A DNA stretch of 64,000 nt, taken from the NCBI RefSeq assembly GCF_013409595.1, contig NZ_JACCBD010000001.1, positions 2,418,001 to 2,482,000 of the forward strand, written 5' to 3'. The translations under genes were made by a program, and so were the position numbers. Source of the stretch: Leucobacter aridicollis (lineage in GTDB: Bacteria > Actinomycetota > Actinomycetes > Actinomycetales > Microbacteriaceae). Shown piece by piece: positions 1 to 9,100 of this stretch (position 1 is the first letter of the stretch; every line of letters starts with the position of its first letter). The notes under the pieces are model-generated. The model worked only from the letters and a program-made list of their open reading frames with translations. It searched no databases and was not told the DNA's origin.

Positions 1-413
1 GGCCGCTCCTTCAACCGGAACGACAGCACATCCGCCATCGTGAACTTCGCCGTGTTGCGCATGAGCTCGGCGACGAGCAGCAGCGCAACGAGCCAGGCGA
101 CGAGGAACCCGATCGAATAGAGGAACCCGTCGTAGCCGTTCACCGCGATCGCGCCACAGATCCCGAGGAACGAGGCCGCCGAGAGGTAGTCACCAGCGAT
201 CGCGAGGCCGTTCTGGCGCCCGGTGAACGATCGACCGCCGGCGTAGAAGTCCGCCGCCGTCCGGGTGTTCCGGCTCGCCCGAATCACGATCACCATCGTG
301 ACGGCGACGAACGCGAGAAAGATCGAGATGTTCAGGACGGGATTCTGGTCCGCGGCCCCGACACTCTTCAGGATGCCCGCTGGCGCGGTCATCATGGAGA
401 CGCCGACATTCAT
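1..413 (-). CDS. Sodium:solute symporter (ActP/MctC-like), 3' part cut by window edge
   Basis: This is the N-terminal 137 residues of a sodium/solute symporter (SSS family) running off the left edge. After a short lead it is almost identical to the complete symporter at 1828-3471: shared signatures are FYAGGRSFTGRQNGLAIAG and SAASFLGICGAIA, so the likely substrates are the same (acetate, pyruvate, propionate by analogy with MctC/ActP). The ATG at 413 overlaps the stop of the upstream DUF485 gene by 4 bp (ATGA), so the two are translationally coupled. The lead peptide differs from the paralogue, which suggests an old duplication. The C-terminus cannot be seen. Substrate is inferred from family and context only. 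Confidence 0.9.
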   Translation of the reverse strand, partial: MNVGVSMMTAPAGILKSVGAADQNPVLNISIFLAFVAVTMVIVIRASRNTRTAADFYAGGRSFTGRQNGLAIAGDYLSAASFLGICGAIAVNGYDGFLYSIGFLVAWLVALLLVAELMRNTAKFTMADVLSFRLKER

Positions 414-778
414 GGTGTATCTCCTTCGGTGCGTGCTGCCTGCTGCTCGAGGTCCGCCCGCAGGGCCTCCGCAAGCGGGTCAATGTTTCTGTTCGTGTAC
501 ATGACATACGCGGTGGTGATTGCGAACGTTGAGACGAACTGCAGCAGGCCGAACCACAGGCCAACGTTCATTCCGAGCAGCGGAGTCGCCATGAACTCGT
601 GGGCGAAGGCTCCCAGAAACACGTAGAGCAAAAACCACACTAGGAACGCCGCGGCAAGCGGGAACACGAATTTCCGGAGTTTGCTTCGCAGCTGCTGGAA
701 CTCGGGGCTGGCCTGCACCGCCTCGTAATCGATCGGGTCCGGCCCGCTCTCGGCGGGTAGAACACTTTCTTCTGACAT
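410..778 (-). CDS. DUF485 (YjcH-like) small membrane protein, copy 1
   Basis: A 122-residue protein with two hydrophobic helices (about residues 36-60 and 75-95) and charged ends, typical of DUF485. Members of this family are encoded next to ActP/MctC-type carboxylate symporters (E. coli yjcH-actP, Corynebacterium cg0952-mctC) and are thought to support that transporter. The core MNVGLWFGLLQFVSTFAITT is close to the second copy at 3468-3836. ATG start at 778 is preceded by GGAGG at good spacing, and the stop overlaps the symporter start as ATGA. A divergent RamA-like regulator lies upstream, with its operator-like box about 133 bp from this start. Function in transport is inferred. Confidence 0.9.
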   Translation of the reverse strand: MSEESVLPAESGPDPIDYEAVQASPEFQQLRSKLRKFVFPLAAAFLVWFLLYVFLGAFAHEFMATPLLGMNVGLWFGLLQFVSTFAITTAYVMYTNRNIDPLAEALRADLEQQAARTEGDTP

Positions 779-910
779 ACGGGCCTCCTTTGCCCTGTCA
801 TAGCTTGTCAGGTAGGGGAGCGACGGCCACGGAAGCGGCGTCCACCCGAATCCTGAGAACCGCTCGATTGCGGTCTGGTGCCGATGCTAGAAATCGTGAT
901 AGGCATTCAG

Positions 911-929
911 TACCCCCAAAAGTTGGGAG
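911..929. promoter_or_regulatory. Candidate RamA-type operator, copy 1
   Basis: TACCCCCAAAAGTTGGGAG, an imperfect dyad of a C5 run and a G3 run. RamA of Corynebacterium binds paired C4-5/G4-6 stretches, so this fits the neighbouring GAF-LuxR gene. It ends 5 nt before the regulator's ATG and includes that gene's GGAG ribosome site, a position suited to autorepression. The same box is at 3971-3989 in the second module. Confidence 0.6.
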
Positions 930-934
930 CATAT

Positions 935-1768
935 ATGCCACAGTCACGCTCTCCGGCAAGCCAATTGCTCATGCAGGACGCCGTTACTGCGTTCTCGCGG
1001 GAGACCAGATTCCCGCTCGCATTCGGAGGCTTTGAGTCCGACGGCATCATCAATGTGAGCGCGCTAAGCGGAATGCATGGACTGCGCATTCAAGGGCTAC
1101 GGGTCGCGAACAGGCGCGGGCTCGGCGGGAAGGCGATGAGTGAGCACCGCCCGCGCTTCACGCGCGACTATATGTCGTCAACGACAATCAGTCACGACTA
1201 CGACGCGGAGATCGGATCGGAGCACATCGTGATGCTCGTGGCGGTACCGGTCGTCGTTGATGGCGTGACCCGCGCTGTCCTGTACGGCGGCACCCGGGGC
1301 GGAACGCCGCCCGACGAGTCGTTCATGCGCGCCGCGGCCGGGGTCACCGCAGACCTCGCCCATGAGATCGCGCTCGCGGATGCCGCAGCCGCGACACAGG
1401 ACCGCACCGCTCGCGGGGAGCTGCCGGGAACGGTGCTCGAGGAGCTTCGGAGCAGCCATGCGGAGCTCCGCCGAATAGCAGCCGACACGACCGATCCAGT
1501 TGCACGAGCGCGCCTCTCAGCCCTCGACGAGCGGCTCGTGCAGCTCAGCAACCCCACACCGGCCGAGCAGGAGATCCATCTCACCGAGCGGGAGTTCGAT
1601 GTTCTCAGTCACGCGGCCATCGGCGCGACCAACGCTGAGATCGCGACGGCGCTCGGCATCGCCGGAAGCACGGTGAAGAGCTACCTCAAGACGGCAATGG
1701 GCAAGCTGCAGGCGTCGACGCGGCACGCGGCGGTGGCGACCGCCCGCGGACACGGGCTGATCCCGTAG
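935..1768 (+). CDS. RamA-like GAF-LuxR transcriptional regulator, copy 1
   Basis: A 277-residue regulator with an N-terminal GAF-like sensor region (about residues 15-150), a helical linker with SSHAELRRIA, and a C-terminal LuxR helix-turn-helix (TEREFDVLSHAAIGATNAEI then STVKSYLKTAMGKL). Size and layout match RamA, the LuxR-type activator of acetate metabolism in Corynebacterium (282 aa). I chose ATG 935 because GGAG lies 5 nt upstream and because it aligns with the start of the paralogue; an in-frame ATG at 878 would put the operator box inside the gene. It is divergent from the DUF485-symporter operon, its likely target. About two thirds of residues match the copy at 3995-4831. Confidence 0.85.
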   Translation: MPQSRSPASQLLMQDAVTAFSRETRFPLAFGGFESDGIINVSALSGMHGLRIQGLRVANRRGLGGKAMSEHRPRFTRDYMSSTTISHDYDAEIGSEHIVMLVAVPVVVDGVTRAVLYGGTRGGTPPDESFMRAAAGVTADLAHEIALADAAAATQDRTARGELPGTVLEELRSSHAELRRIAADTTDPVARARLSALDERLVQLSNPTPAEQEIHLTEREFDVLSHAAIGATNAEIATALGIAGSTVKSYLKTAMGKLQASTRHAAVATARGHGLIP

Positions 1769-1805
1769 CCCAGCCCCCGCGTGCGGGTCTCGGCTACGGG
1801 ATCAG
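1757..1805. terminator. Hairpin over the stop of regulator 1, convergent region
   Basis: Perfect 14-bp arms CTGATCCCGTAGCC (1757-1770) and GGCTACGGGATCAG (1792-1805), enclosing a second short CCCGC/GCGGG hairpin. The left arm includes the last codons and stop of the regulator. It lies between two convergent genes and can serve as a terminator on either strand, although no U-run follows. The second module lacks it. Confidence 0.55.
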
Positions 1806-1827
1806 CGTCCGGGATCAGTGCCAGATA

Positions 1828-3471
1828 TCAGTGCTGCACCGGCGGCTCTGCGCCGTAGCCAGTCAGCGCCCGTACCTCCATCTCGGCGGCGAGCGTCTTC
1901 GACTCGACAGTCTTATCGGTGACCGTGCCCAGCCACGCGAGGAAGAACCCGACGGGGATGGACACGATGCCCGGGTTGGCGAGCGGGAAGATCGCGAAGT
2001 CGATGTTCTCGCCAAGCATCGATGTCGGCGCGCCCGACATCACCGGCGACAGGATGATGAGCAGGACCGCGGTGCAGAGCCCACCGATCATCGACCATAC
2101 GGCGCCACGCGTCGTGAACCGCTTCCAGAACAGCGAGAAGAGGATCGTCGGGAGGTTCGCGGACGCGGCAACGGCGAACGCGAGCGCAACGAGAAACGCG
2201 ACGTTTTGCCCTTGAACGCCGATGCCGCCCACGATCGCGACCGCTCCGATCACGAGCGTCGTGATTCGCGCTACCTTGACCTCCTGCTTCGCGGTGACGT
2301 TGCCCTTCTTGATCACGCTCGAGTAGATGTCGTGCGCGAACGACGCCGACGCGGTGATCGTCAGCCCCGCGACCACGGCGAGGATCGTCGCGAACGCGAC
2401 CGCCGAGATGAACCCGAGCAGCAGCGGGCCGCCGAGCTCAGCGGCGAGCAGCGGCGCGGCCGAGTTCACGCCGCCCGGCGCGGACTTGATGGTCTCCGGT
2501 CCGACGAACGCCGCCGCCCCGTACCCGAGCACGAGCGTGAACAGGTAGAAGATCCCGATGAGCCAGATCGCCCAGACCACCGACCGGCGCGCCTCGCGCG
2601 CCGTCGGCACCGTGTAGAAGCGCATGAGCACGTGCGGCAGCCCGGCGGTGCCGAGCACAAGCGCGAGCGCGAGCGACACGAAGTCGAGCGGCATCGCGCC
2701 GTACTGGATTCCGGGCGCGAGAATCGCGTCGCCGTGCGTGTTCTCGGGGTTGTTCACGGCAGCCTCAAGCACCGCGGCGAAGTTGAAGCCCTTGAGCGCG
2801 AGCACCCAGATCGTCATGGCTCCTGCGCCGAGGATGAGCAGCGCGGCCTTGATGATTTGCACCCACGTGGTGCCCTTCATGCCGCCGATGAGCACGTACA
2901 GAATCATCACGATGCCGACGACGGCGACGACGACGGATTGACCGATCTTGTCGTCGATGCCCAGCAGCAGCGACACGAGCCCGCCGGCGCCCGCCATCTG
3001 GGCGAGGAGGTAGAAGAACGTCACGGCGAGCGTCGTGAGCGCCGCGGCCATGCGCACGGGGCGCTGCTTCAGCCGGAACGACAGCACGTCAGCCATCGTG
3101 AACTTCGCCGTGTTGCGCATGAGCTCGGCGACGAGCAGCAGCGCGACGAGCCAGGCAACCAGGAACCCGATCGAGTAGAGGAACCCGTCGTAGCCGTTGA
3201 TCGCGATCGCGCCGCAGATCCCGAGGAACGACGCGGCCGAGAGGTAGTCACCGGCGATCGCGAGGCCGTTCTGGCGCCCGGTGAAGGAGCGGCCGCCGGC
3301 GTAGAAGTCCGCGGCGGTCTTCGTGTTGCGGCTCGCACGAATCACGATCACCATCGTGACCGCGACGAAGGCGAGGAAGATTGCGATGTTCAGCGTCGGG
3401 TTCTGCTCGGCCGCATTCTCTGCCCGCACGAGCCCGGCCGAATGAATGGGCGACGACAATTTGGGGTTCAT
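1828..3471 (-). CDS. Cation/acetate-type symporter (ActP/MctC-like), complete copy
   Basis: A 547-residue SSS-family symporter with about 13 membrane segments. Typical stretches are FYAGGRSFTGRQNGLAIAG near residue 57, SAASFLGICGAIAINGYDGF near 77, GLPHVLMRFYTVPTAREARR near 275, and TILAVVAGLTITASASFAHD near 362. The family moves small monocarboxylates with sodium or protons; its DUF485 partner and RamA-like neighbour point to acetate, pyruvate or propionate uptake as in MctC. It follows the DUF485 gene with an ATGA overlap. The N-terminal half is nearly the same as the partial gene at 1-413. Exact substrate is not proven by the sequence. Confidence 0.93.
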   Translation of the reverse strand: MNPKLSSPIHSAGLVRAENAAEQNPTLNIAIFLAFVAVTMVIVIRASRNTKTAADFYAGGRSFTGRQNGLAIAGDYLSAASFLGICGAIAINGYDGFLYSIGFLVAWLVALLLVAELMRNTAKFTMADVLSFRLKQRPVRMAAALTTLAVTFFYLLAQMAGAGGLVSLLLGIDDKIGQSVVVAVVGIVMILYVLIGGMKGTTWVQIIKAALLILGAGAMTIWVLALKGFNFAAVLEAAVNNPENTHGDAILAPGIQYGAMPLDFVSLALALVLGTAGLPHVLMRFYTVPTAREARRSVVWAIWLIGIFYLFTLVLGYGAAAFVGPETIKSAPGGVNSAAPLLAAELGGPLLLGFISAVAFATILAVVAGLTITASASFAHDIYSSVIKKGNVTAKQEVKVARITTLVIGAVAIVGGIGVQGQNVAFLVALAFAVAASANLPTILFSLFWKRFTTRGAVWSMIGGLCTAVLLIILSPVMSGAPTSMLGENIDFAIFPLANPGIVSIPVGFFLAWLGTVTDKTVESKTLAAEMEVRALTGYGAEPPVQH

Positions 3472-3836
3472 CGTTCGGCTCCTTCGGCGCCGCGGGCGCG
3501 GTCTTCGAGTTCGGCTCGGAGAGCCTCGGTACGGGGGTCAATGCGGCGGTTTGCGAACATGACGTAGGCGGTGGTGATCCCGAACGTGGTCACGAACTGG
3601 AGCAGTCCGAGCCACAGGCCAACGTTCATGCCGAGCAGCGGCTGTGCCATGAAATCGTGCGCGAATGCGCCAAGCAGCACGTACGCGAGGAACCAGGCGA
3701 GAAACGCCGCGGTGAGGGGGAACACGAACCGGCGGAGCGTGCGCTTGAGATCCTGAAACTCAGGACTCGCTTGAAACTCTTCGTAATCTATTGGCGAAAC
3801 CTCAGTCTCAACCGGGGTGGGGTTTTCGTCGGACAC
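3468..3836 (-). CDS. DUF485 (YjcH-like) small membrane protein, copy 2
   Basis: A 122-residue two-helix DUF485 protein, paralogue of 410-778 with the same core (MNVGLWLGLLQFVTTFGITT). I set the start at GTG 3836: GGAGG stands 5 nt before it and the encoded SDENPTPVETEV aligns with the start of the other copy. A longer reading frame extends to 3890 but has no ribosome site and no counterpart in copy 1. Its stop overlaps the symporter start by 4 bp. The likely role is partner of the monocarboxylate symporter. Confidence 0.88.
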   Translation of the reverse strand: MSDENPTPVETEVSPIDYEEFQASPEFQDLKRTLRRFVFPLTAAFLAWFLAYVLLGAFAHDFMAQPLLGMNVGLWLGLLQFVTTFGITTAYVMFANRRIDPRTEALRAELEDRARGAEGAER

Positions 3837-3970
3837 CCGGGCCTCCTTGCCCTGTCTCAATGAACTCAGAGATAGACGACCTTCTTCCAACAGGAAGTTG
3901 ATCGAAATTCCTCTGACAACCGCGACGCTGCGGCCTGCCCCCGATCGTAGAAATCATGGTAAGCATGTAG

Positions 3971-3989
3971 TACCCCCGAAAGTTGGGAG
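3971..3989. promoter_or_regulatory. Candidate RamA-type operator, copy 2
   Basis: TACCCCCGAAAGTTGGGAG, one base different from the box at 911-929. It again ends 5 nt before the regulator ATG and lies about 135 bp from the DUF485 start, against 133 bp in module 1. A further conserved stretch (GAAATCrTG..TA.GCAT) runs just upstream in both modules, starting near 889 and 3950. Confidence 0.6.
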
Positions 3990-3994
3990 TGCCA

Positions 3995-4831
3995 ATGGTG
4001 CCACCTGTAACCGTGACGAAGCAGCGTATCCTCCAGGACGCCGTGACGGAGTTTTCTCGCGCAACGGGCTTCACGCTCGCCTTCGGCGGCTACGAGGCTG
4101 ACGGCGTCACGACGGTGACCGCGCTCTCAGGGACCGAGGGCGACAGCCTCCAGGGTCTCCGGGTCGCGAACTGGCGCGGCCTCGGCGGCAAGGCGATGAT
4201 CGAGCTTCGCCCCCGGTTCACCCGCGATTACATGTCATCGCAGAGCATCAGCCACGACTACGACCTCGAGATCGGCGCCGAGCGCATCGTGATGCTCGTC
4301 GCTGTGCCGGTGATCGTCGACGGCGTCACGCGCGCGGTGCTCTACGGCGGCACGCGGGGTGACTCCTCCCCTGACGCGACGTTCATGCAGGCCGCGGCTG
4401 GCGTCAGCGAGGAGCTCGCCCGCGTCATCAGCGCCGAGGATCGCGCGCAGTCGCAGCTGCGGTTTCCGCCAGATCCGACCGAGCTGCCGGGAAGCGTGCT
4501 CGAGGAGCTCCGGAGCAGCCACGCCGAGATTCGCAGAATCGCGTCAGAGACGACCGACCCCGCGACGCGCGAACGGCTCACCGCGATCGAGCAGCGGCTC
4601 GCAGGGATTGGGCAGCCGACGGGTGTCGCAACGGAGATCCACCTCACGTCGCGCGAGATCGACGTGCTGTGCCAGGCGGCGCTCGGCGGCACAAACGCGA
4701 GCATCGGGCAGGCTCTTGGCATCGCCGAGAGCACCGTGAAGAGCTACCTGAAGACCGCGATGGGCAAGCTCGAGGCGCCCACCAGGCACGCAGCGGTCAC
4801 TGCAGCCAGAAGCTTCGGACTGATCCCGTAG
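3995..4831 (+). CDS. RamA-like GAF-LuxR transcriptional regulator, copy 2
   Basis: A 278-residue regulator with the same order as copy 1: GAF-like region with MIELRPRFTRDYMSSQSISH and VMLVAVPVIVDGVTRAVLYGG, linker SSHAEIRRIASE, and LuxR helix-turn-helix ending STVKSYLKTAMGKLEAPT. ATG 3995 is preferred over an upstream TTG at 3983 because GGAG lies 5 nt before it and the paralogue starts at the same place. It is divergent from DUF485/symporter copy 2. Both copies keep full domains, so both are probably active; whether they sense the same signal cannot be told. Confidence 0.85.
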   Translation: MVPPVTVTKQRILQDAVTEFSRATGFTLAFGGYEADGVTTVTALSGTEGDSLQGLRVANWRGLGGKAMIELRPRFTRDYMSSQSISHDYDLEIGAERIVMLVAVPVIVDGVTRAVLYGGTRGDSSPDATFMQAAAGVSEELARVISAEDRAQSQLRFPPDPTELPGSVLEELRSSHAEIRRIASETTDPATRERLTAIEQRLAGIGQPTGVATEIHLTSREIDVLCQAALGGTNASIGQALGIAESTVKSYLKTAMGKLEAPTRHAAVTAARSFGLIP

Positions 4832-4850
4832 CCCACCAGGGCGCGGGCCG

Positions 4851-5567
4851 CTAGTCGGCCGTCACCCGCGCGGCGAGCCTGTCGCTCGCCAACCGCAGGG
4901 CGCGATCCGGATCGACGCCTGCCGCGTTCGCCCGGATCACGAGCGCGAGCATCGCGTCCCCGATCCCGACCTCGGCCATCGCCGCTTCCTCAGGGCCGAT
5001 CGCGGCGGACAGCGGATCCTCGGCGGAGCGCTCCGCCGCGGCGGGGTCGACGAGTCCTGCCCGCTTGAGGCGTTCGACGACCTTCGCGGCACGCGCGAGC
5101 GACGGCATCCCAGCGGGCACGCCGTCGAGCGGGGCGCGCGATCCACGCTCCTCCCCCGCGGCGTCCTCCTTCAGTCGCTCCCACTCGGCGTTGAGCTCCT
5201 CGACCGACATGTAGCCGCGGTCGCCGAACACGTGCGGGTGGCGCGCGATGAGCTTCTCGTTGAGCCCGCGCGCGACAGTCTCAAGGTCATAGCCCTCCCC
5301 GTCGCGCTCGGCGAGTGCCGCGTGGAAGAGCACCTGGTAGAGCACGTCTCCCAGCTCGCCACGCACCTCGTCGGGCGGAAGCTCACGCTCGATAGCGTCG
5401 ATGAGTTCGAACGTCTCCTCGATGAGAAACGGGGCAAGTGTCTCGTGCGTTTGGACGGCGTGCCACGCGCACCCGCCCTCGCCAACGAGGCGGCGCACCG
5501 TGTCCAGCACCTCCTGCACTGCGTCGTTCGTGGGGGTGGGTTTGGGTCTGTCAGCGCCAGCATCCAT
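4851..5567 (-). CDS. mazG: MazG nucleoside triphosphate pyrophosphohydrolase
   Basis: A 238-residue MazG protein that hydrolyses (d)NTPs to NMP and pyrophosphate. The metal-binding EExxE and ExxD motifs are visible as EETFELIDAIE (near residue 51) and GELGDVLYQVLFH (near 71), followed by ARHPHVFGDR. The C-terminal half is variable and alanine-rich. In actinobacteria mazG commonly lies beside mfd, as here. The ATG is 6 nt after TAGGCT (5574-5579 on this strand), so the transcript is probably leaderless. The lipoprotein gene at 5677 is divergent. Confidence 0.93.
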   Translation of the reverse strand: MDAGADRPKPTPTNDAVQEVLDTVRRLVGEGGCAWHAVQTHETLAPFLIEETFELIDAIERELPPDEVRGELGDVLYQVLFHAALAERDGEGYDLETVARGLNEKLIARHPHVFGDRGYMSVEELNAEWERLKEDAAGEERGSRAPLDGVPAGMPSLARAAKVVERLKRAGLVDPAAAERSAEDPLSAAIGPEEAAMAEVGIGDAMLALVIRANAAGVDPDRALRLASDRLAARVTAD

Positions 5568-5573
5568 ACGTTG

Positions 5574-5579
5574 AGCCTA
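5574..5579 (-). promoter_or_regulatory. -10 box of a leaderless mazG promoter
   Basis: TAGGCT on the minus strand ends 6 nt before the mazG ATG, with no ribosome-binding site between. This is the spacing expected when transcription begins at the start codon. Confidence 0.55.
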
Positions 5580-5663
5580 ACGGGTGCGCCACAAAGGATT
5601 CGGAGAGCGCGCGGCGCTGCGCCTCCCCGCGCGGAATCTCAGCAACGATCGCGCCGTCCCCGT

Positions 5664-5669
5664 TAGGCT
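5664..5669 (+). promoter_or_regulatory. -10 box of a leaderless lipoprotein promoter
   Basis: TAGGCT ends 7 nt before ATG 5677 and no Shine-Dalgarno sequence is present. It is the same hexamer as on the opposite strand for mazG, making a divergent leaderless pair. Confidence 0.55.
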
Positions 5670-5676
5670 CGCACGT

Positions 5677-6156
5677 ATGCGCACCGTAACTCCGAAACTT
5701 CTTGTGGCCGTCGGCGCTTCGGCGCTCGCTCTCGCGCTCTCCGGGTGCGTGACGTTCTCGGCCGCGCTCCCTGGGTCGTCGTCGAGCGCTGGGTCGCCGA
5801 ACCGGATCGGTCCGGAGGGGTGCGGCGTGAGCGATGAGAAGGTCGCGACGCTCGTCGACAATGTCGCCCGCGAGCTTGGCACCGTGCAAGAGTCCGCGCT
5901 CGCGGGCAACATCCCCGACCTCACGAGGCTCCTGACGCCGTTCCAGGACGACGTCGCGGGCCTCACCGAGGGCGTCACTGACCCCGAACTGCTCGCGGCG
6001 CTCACTGACGTGCAGGCGGGGTTCACCGGGTTCGCCGACATCCCGGCCCCACACAACGTGCTCGAAGCGGCCGGCTGGGTCCAGGAGTTCACCGCGCAGC
6101 TGCAGGAGCTCCGCGACAGCGGTGCAGCGCTCCAGGAGCTCTGCACCGCGCCGTAG
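5677..6156 (+). CDS. Small secreted lipoprotein of unknown function
   Basis: A 159-residue protein with a short basic start, a hydrophobic stretch and the lipobox LALSGC (Cys at about residue 24), so it should be exported, lipidated and held on the outer face of the membrane. The mature part is mostly helical with no motif I recognise; two cysteines (GCGVSD and ELCTAP) could form a disulfide. I used ATG 5677 since it opens the signal peptide and sits 7 nt from a -10 box. In Mycobacterium the mfd-mazG region also contains a lipoprotein (lpqU), but similarity cannot be judged here. Confidence 0.75.
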   Translation: MRTVTPKLLVAVGASALALALSGCVTFSAALPGSSSSAGSPNRIGPEGCGVSDEKVATLVDNVARELGTVQESALAGNIPDLTRLLTPFQDDVAGLTEGVTDPELLAALTDVQAGFTGFADIPAPHNVLEAAGWVQEFTAQLQELRDSGAALQELCTAP

Positions 6157-6165
6157 CCGCGGTCG

Positions 6166-9100
6166 CTAGCGGGCCGCCGGTGGGGCCGCCGCCGGATCAG
6201 GATCGGGTTCGAGCAGCGTCGCCACCACCGTCGACGTCCACTTCACGATGTCGCCGTCGTCTGGCGTCGAGCGCTGTCCGACGCCCGCGAGTGGGCTCCG
6301 CGCGCTCGCGGTGCCGCCCGGGAGCGGGATCGTCAGCGTCTTCGTGGACTCCGTGTATTTGCCGCCCGGGTACATGCGCGTCATGCGCATCCGCCGGGAA
6401 TCGAGCAGCGTGACGGGTTCGAGTCGGAGCGTCGGGCCGAGCGCGACGACCTTCGTGAGGCCAAGGATCGACGCTCGGCGACGCAGCGCCGAGACGGCGG
6501 CGAGGCGTGCGACCTCCGCCGGCGGCTCGCCGTAGCGGTCCGTGAGCTCTTCGAGCACGAGTTCGACGTTCTCGGCCGGCGCCTGCGGGTGCGAGGCCGC
6601 GGAGAACTTCTGGTAGGCCTCGAGCCTGAGCCGCTCGCTCTCGACGTAGTCCTCGGGGATATGCGCGTCGACGGGAAGCTCAAGAATGAGCTCGGTGGTC
6701 GTCTGCACGTCCTCACCCTTGAACGTGTTCACCGCCTCGCCGATCATGCGAAGGTAGAGGTCGAAGCCCACCCCGGCGATGTGGCCCGATTGCTCACCGC
6801 CGAGCAGGTTGCCCGCGCCGCGAAGTTCGAGGTCCTTCAGCGCGACCTGCATGCCCGAGCCCAGCTCGTTGTTCGCGGCAAGGGTCTCGAGCCGCTCGTT
6901 CGCGTGTTCGGTGAGGGGCTTGTCGGGGTCGTACAGGAAGTACGCGTATGCGCGCTCGCGGCTGCGCCCGACGCGGCCACGCAGCTGGTGGAGCTGGCTG
7001 AGGCCGTACTTGTCAGCCTGGTCGATGATGATCGTGTTCGCGTTGGCGATGTCGAGGCCGGTCTCGATGATCGTCGTCGAGACCAGCACATCGAACTTGC
7101 GCTCCCAGAAGTCCTGCACGACCTGCTCGAGCTGATGCTCGGACAGCTTGCCGTGGGCGACGGCCACACGCGCCTCGGGCACAAGCTCGGCGATCTTCGC
7201 CGCGGTGCGGCCAATCGAGCTCACCCGGTTGTGGACGAAGAACACCTGGCCCTCGCGGAGCAGCTCGCGGCGGATCGCCGCCGAGATCTGCCGGTCGCTG
7301 CGCGGCCCGACGAAGGTGAGGATCGGGTGCCGATCCTCCGGCGGTGTCGCGAGCGTCGACATCTCGCGGATGCCGGTGACGGCCATCTCGAGCGTGCGCG
7401 GGATCGGGGTCGCGCTCATCGCGAGGATGTCGACGCCCGTCTTCAGCTTCTTCAGGCTGTCCTTGTGTTCGACGCCGAAGCGCTGCTCCTCGTCGATGAT
7501 GAGGAGGCCGAGATCCTTGTAGATCACGCTGTCGGCGAGGAGCCGGTGCGTGCCAATGACGACGTCGACGGTGCCGGCGGCGAGGCCCTCGAGCGTCTCC
7601 TTCGCCTCTTTGTCGGTCTGGAACCGGCTGAGCGCGCGCAGCTGCACTGGGAACCCAGCGAAGCGGTTCTGGAAGGTCTCGAAATGCTGGTTCGCGAGCA
7701 GCGTCGTTGGCACGAGCATCGCGACCTGCTTGCCGTCCTGGACAGCCTTGAACGCGGCCCGCACCGCGACCTCAGTCTTGCCGAACCCGACGTCACCGGC
7801 GAGCAGCCGGTCCATCGGCACGGGGCGCTCCATGTCGCGCTTCACCTCGTCGATGGTGGTGAGCTGGTCGAGCGTCTCGGCGTACGGGAATGCTTCCTCG
7901 AGCTCGCGCTGCCACGGGGTGTCCGTGGAGAACGCGTGACCGGGCGACGCCATGCGCGCCGAGTACAACTTCACGAGCTCGACGGCGATGTCGCGGACGG
8001 CCTTGCGGGCCTTCTTCTTCGCGTTCGACCAGTCGCTGCCGCCCATCTTCGAGAGCGCGGGCGCCTCGCCGCCAACGTAGCGCGAGAGCTGGTCGAGCTG
8101 ATCGGTCGGCACGTAGAGCTTGTCCTTGGGCATGCCGCGCTTCGTCGAGGCGTACTCGATGACGAGGTACTCGCGCAGCGCCTTCCCGGCGTCGCGCCCG
8201 ATGCCGGTGGGAACCATGCGCTGGGTGAGCTCGACGAACTGCCCGATGCCGTGCGTCTCGTGCACCACGTGGTCGCCGGCGACGAGCTTCAGCGGGTCGA
8301 CGACGTTCTTGCCGCGTCGCCGAGCGAGCTTCTGCCCGGACTGCCCTTGGGAGGTGACGGTGCGCCCGAAGAATTCCGCCTCGGTCTCGAGCAGTAGCTT
8401 CGCTTCTTCGTTCTCGAACCCCTGCCAGGCGATACCGGTGACGAGGTAAATGACCCCCTGCTCGAGCTCGCCGGGGAGCTCGTCGACGATGCGCGCCGCG
8501 GCGCCGGTCTCTGAGAGCAGGTCGCGGGCGCGCTCAACGAGCCCGACGCCCTGGGCGGTGACGATCGCGCGCCACCCGTCCGCAAGCCTGCGGCTCAGGT
8601 GGACGAGCGCCTGGGCCGTCGCGTCGCTGTCCGTCGCCGACCGGCGAACCGGTCCGCCCTGCACCGTGATGATCGCGTCGTCGACGCCGTCGATCACGGT
8701 GAGGCCGCGCGGCTCGTCGCCGGTCTCGGCGTCCGCCGCACCGGCCAGGTCCTCGGCGTCGCGCACGAAGCCAGTCATGCTCCACCACGGGCGATCCTGG
8801 GACGCGCGTCGCAGCTCTGCGACAGTCAGCATGCCGCTGTCACCGGTGGGTACCGGCGTCTCCGCGCCGACGGTCGCGGCGTGCCAGGCCGCCTCGAGGA
8901 ACTCACGGTTCGTCTCGGCGAGGCTCACCGCACGACCGGCGACCCGCTCGGGCGACACGACGAGCACGGCGCCGCCGTCGGGCAGCAGCCCAGTCAGTGG
9001 CGCGAGCCCTGGCACGAGCTGCGGCAGCAGACTCTCCATGCCCTCGACCGCGATCCCCTCGGTCATCTTCTCGAGCATCGTCGACAGTGCCGGGAACTTC

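Noticed and set aside
1831..3567. 578-codon open frame opposite the symporter
   Set aside because: Arg/Glu/Asp-rich translation typical of the antisense frame of a high-GC membrane-protein gene; the symporter on the other strand is clear.
3837..3890. Longer N-terminus for DUF485 copy 2
   Set aside because: No ribosome site and no counterpart in copy 1; GTG 3836 has GGAGG and aligns with the paralogue.
6589..8397. 602-codon open frame opposite mfd
   Set aside because: Low-complexity antisense frame; mfd motifs cover the same DNA.
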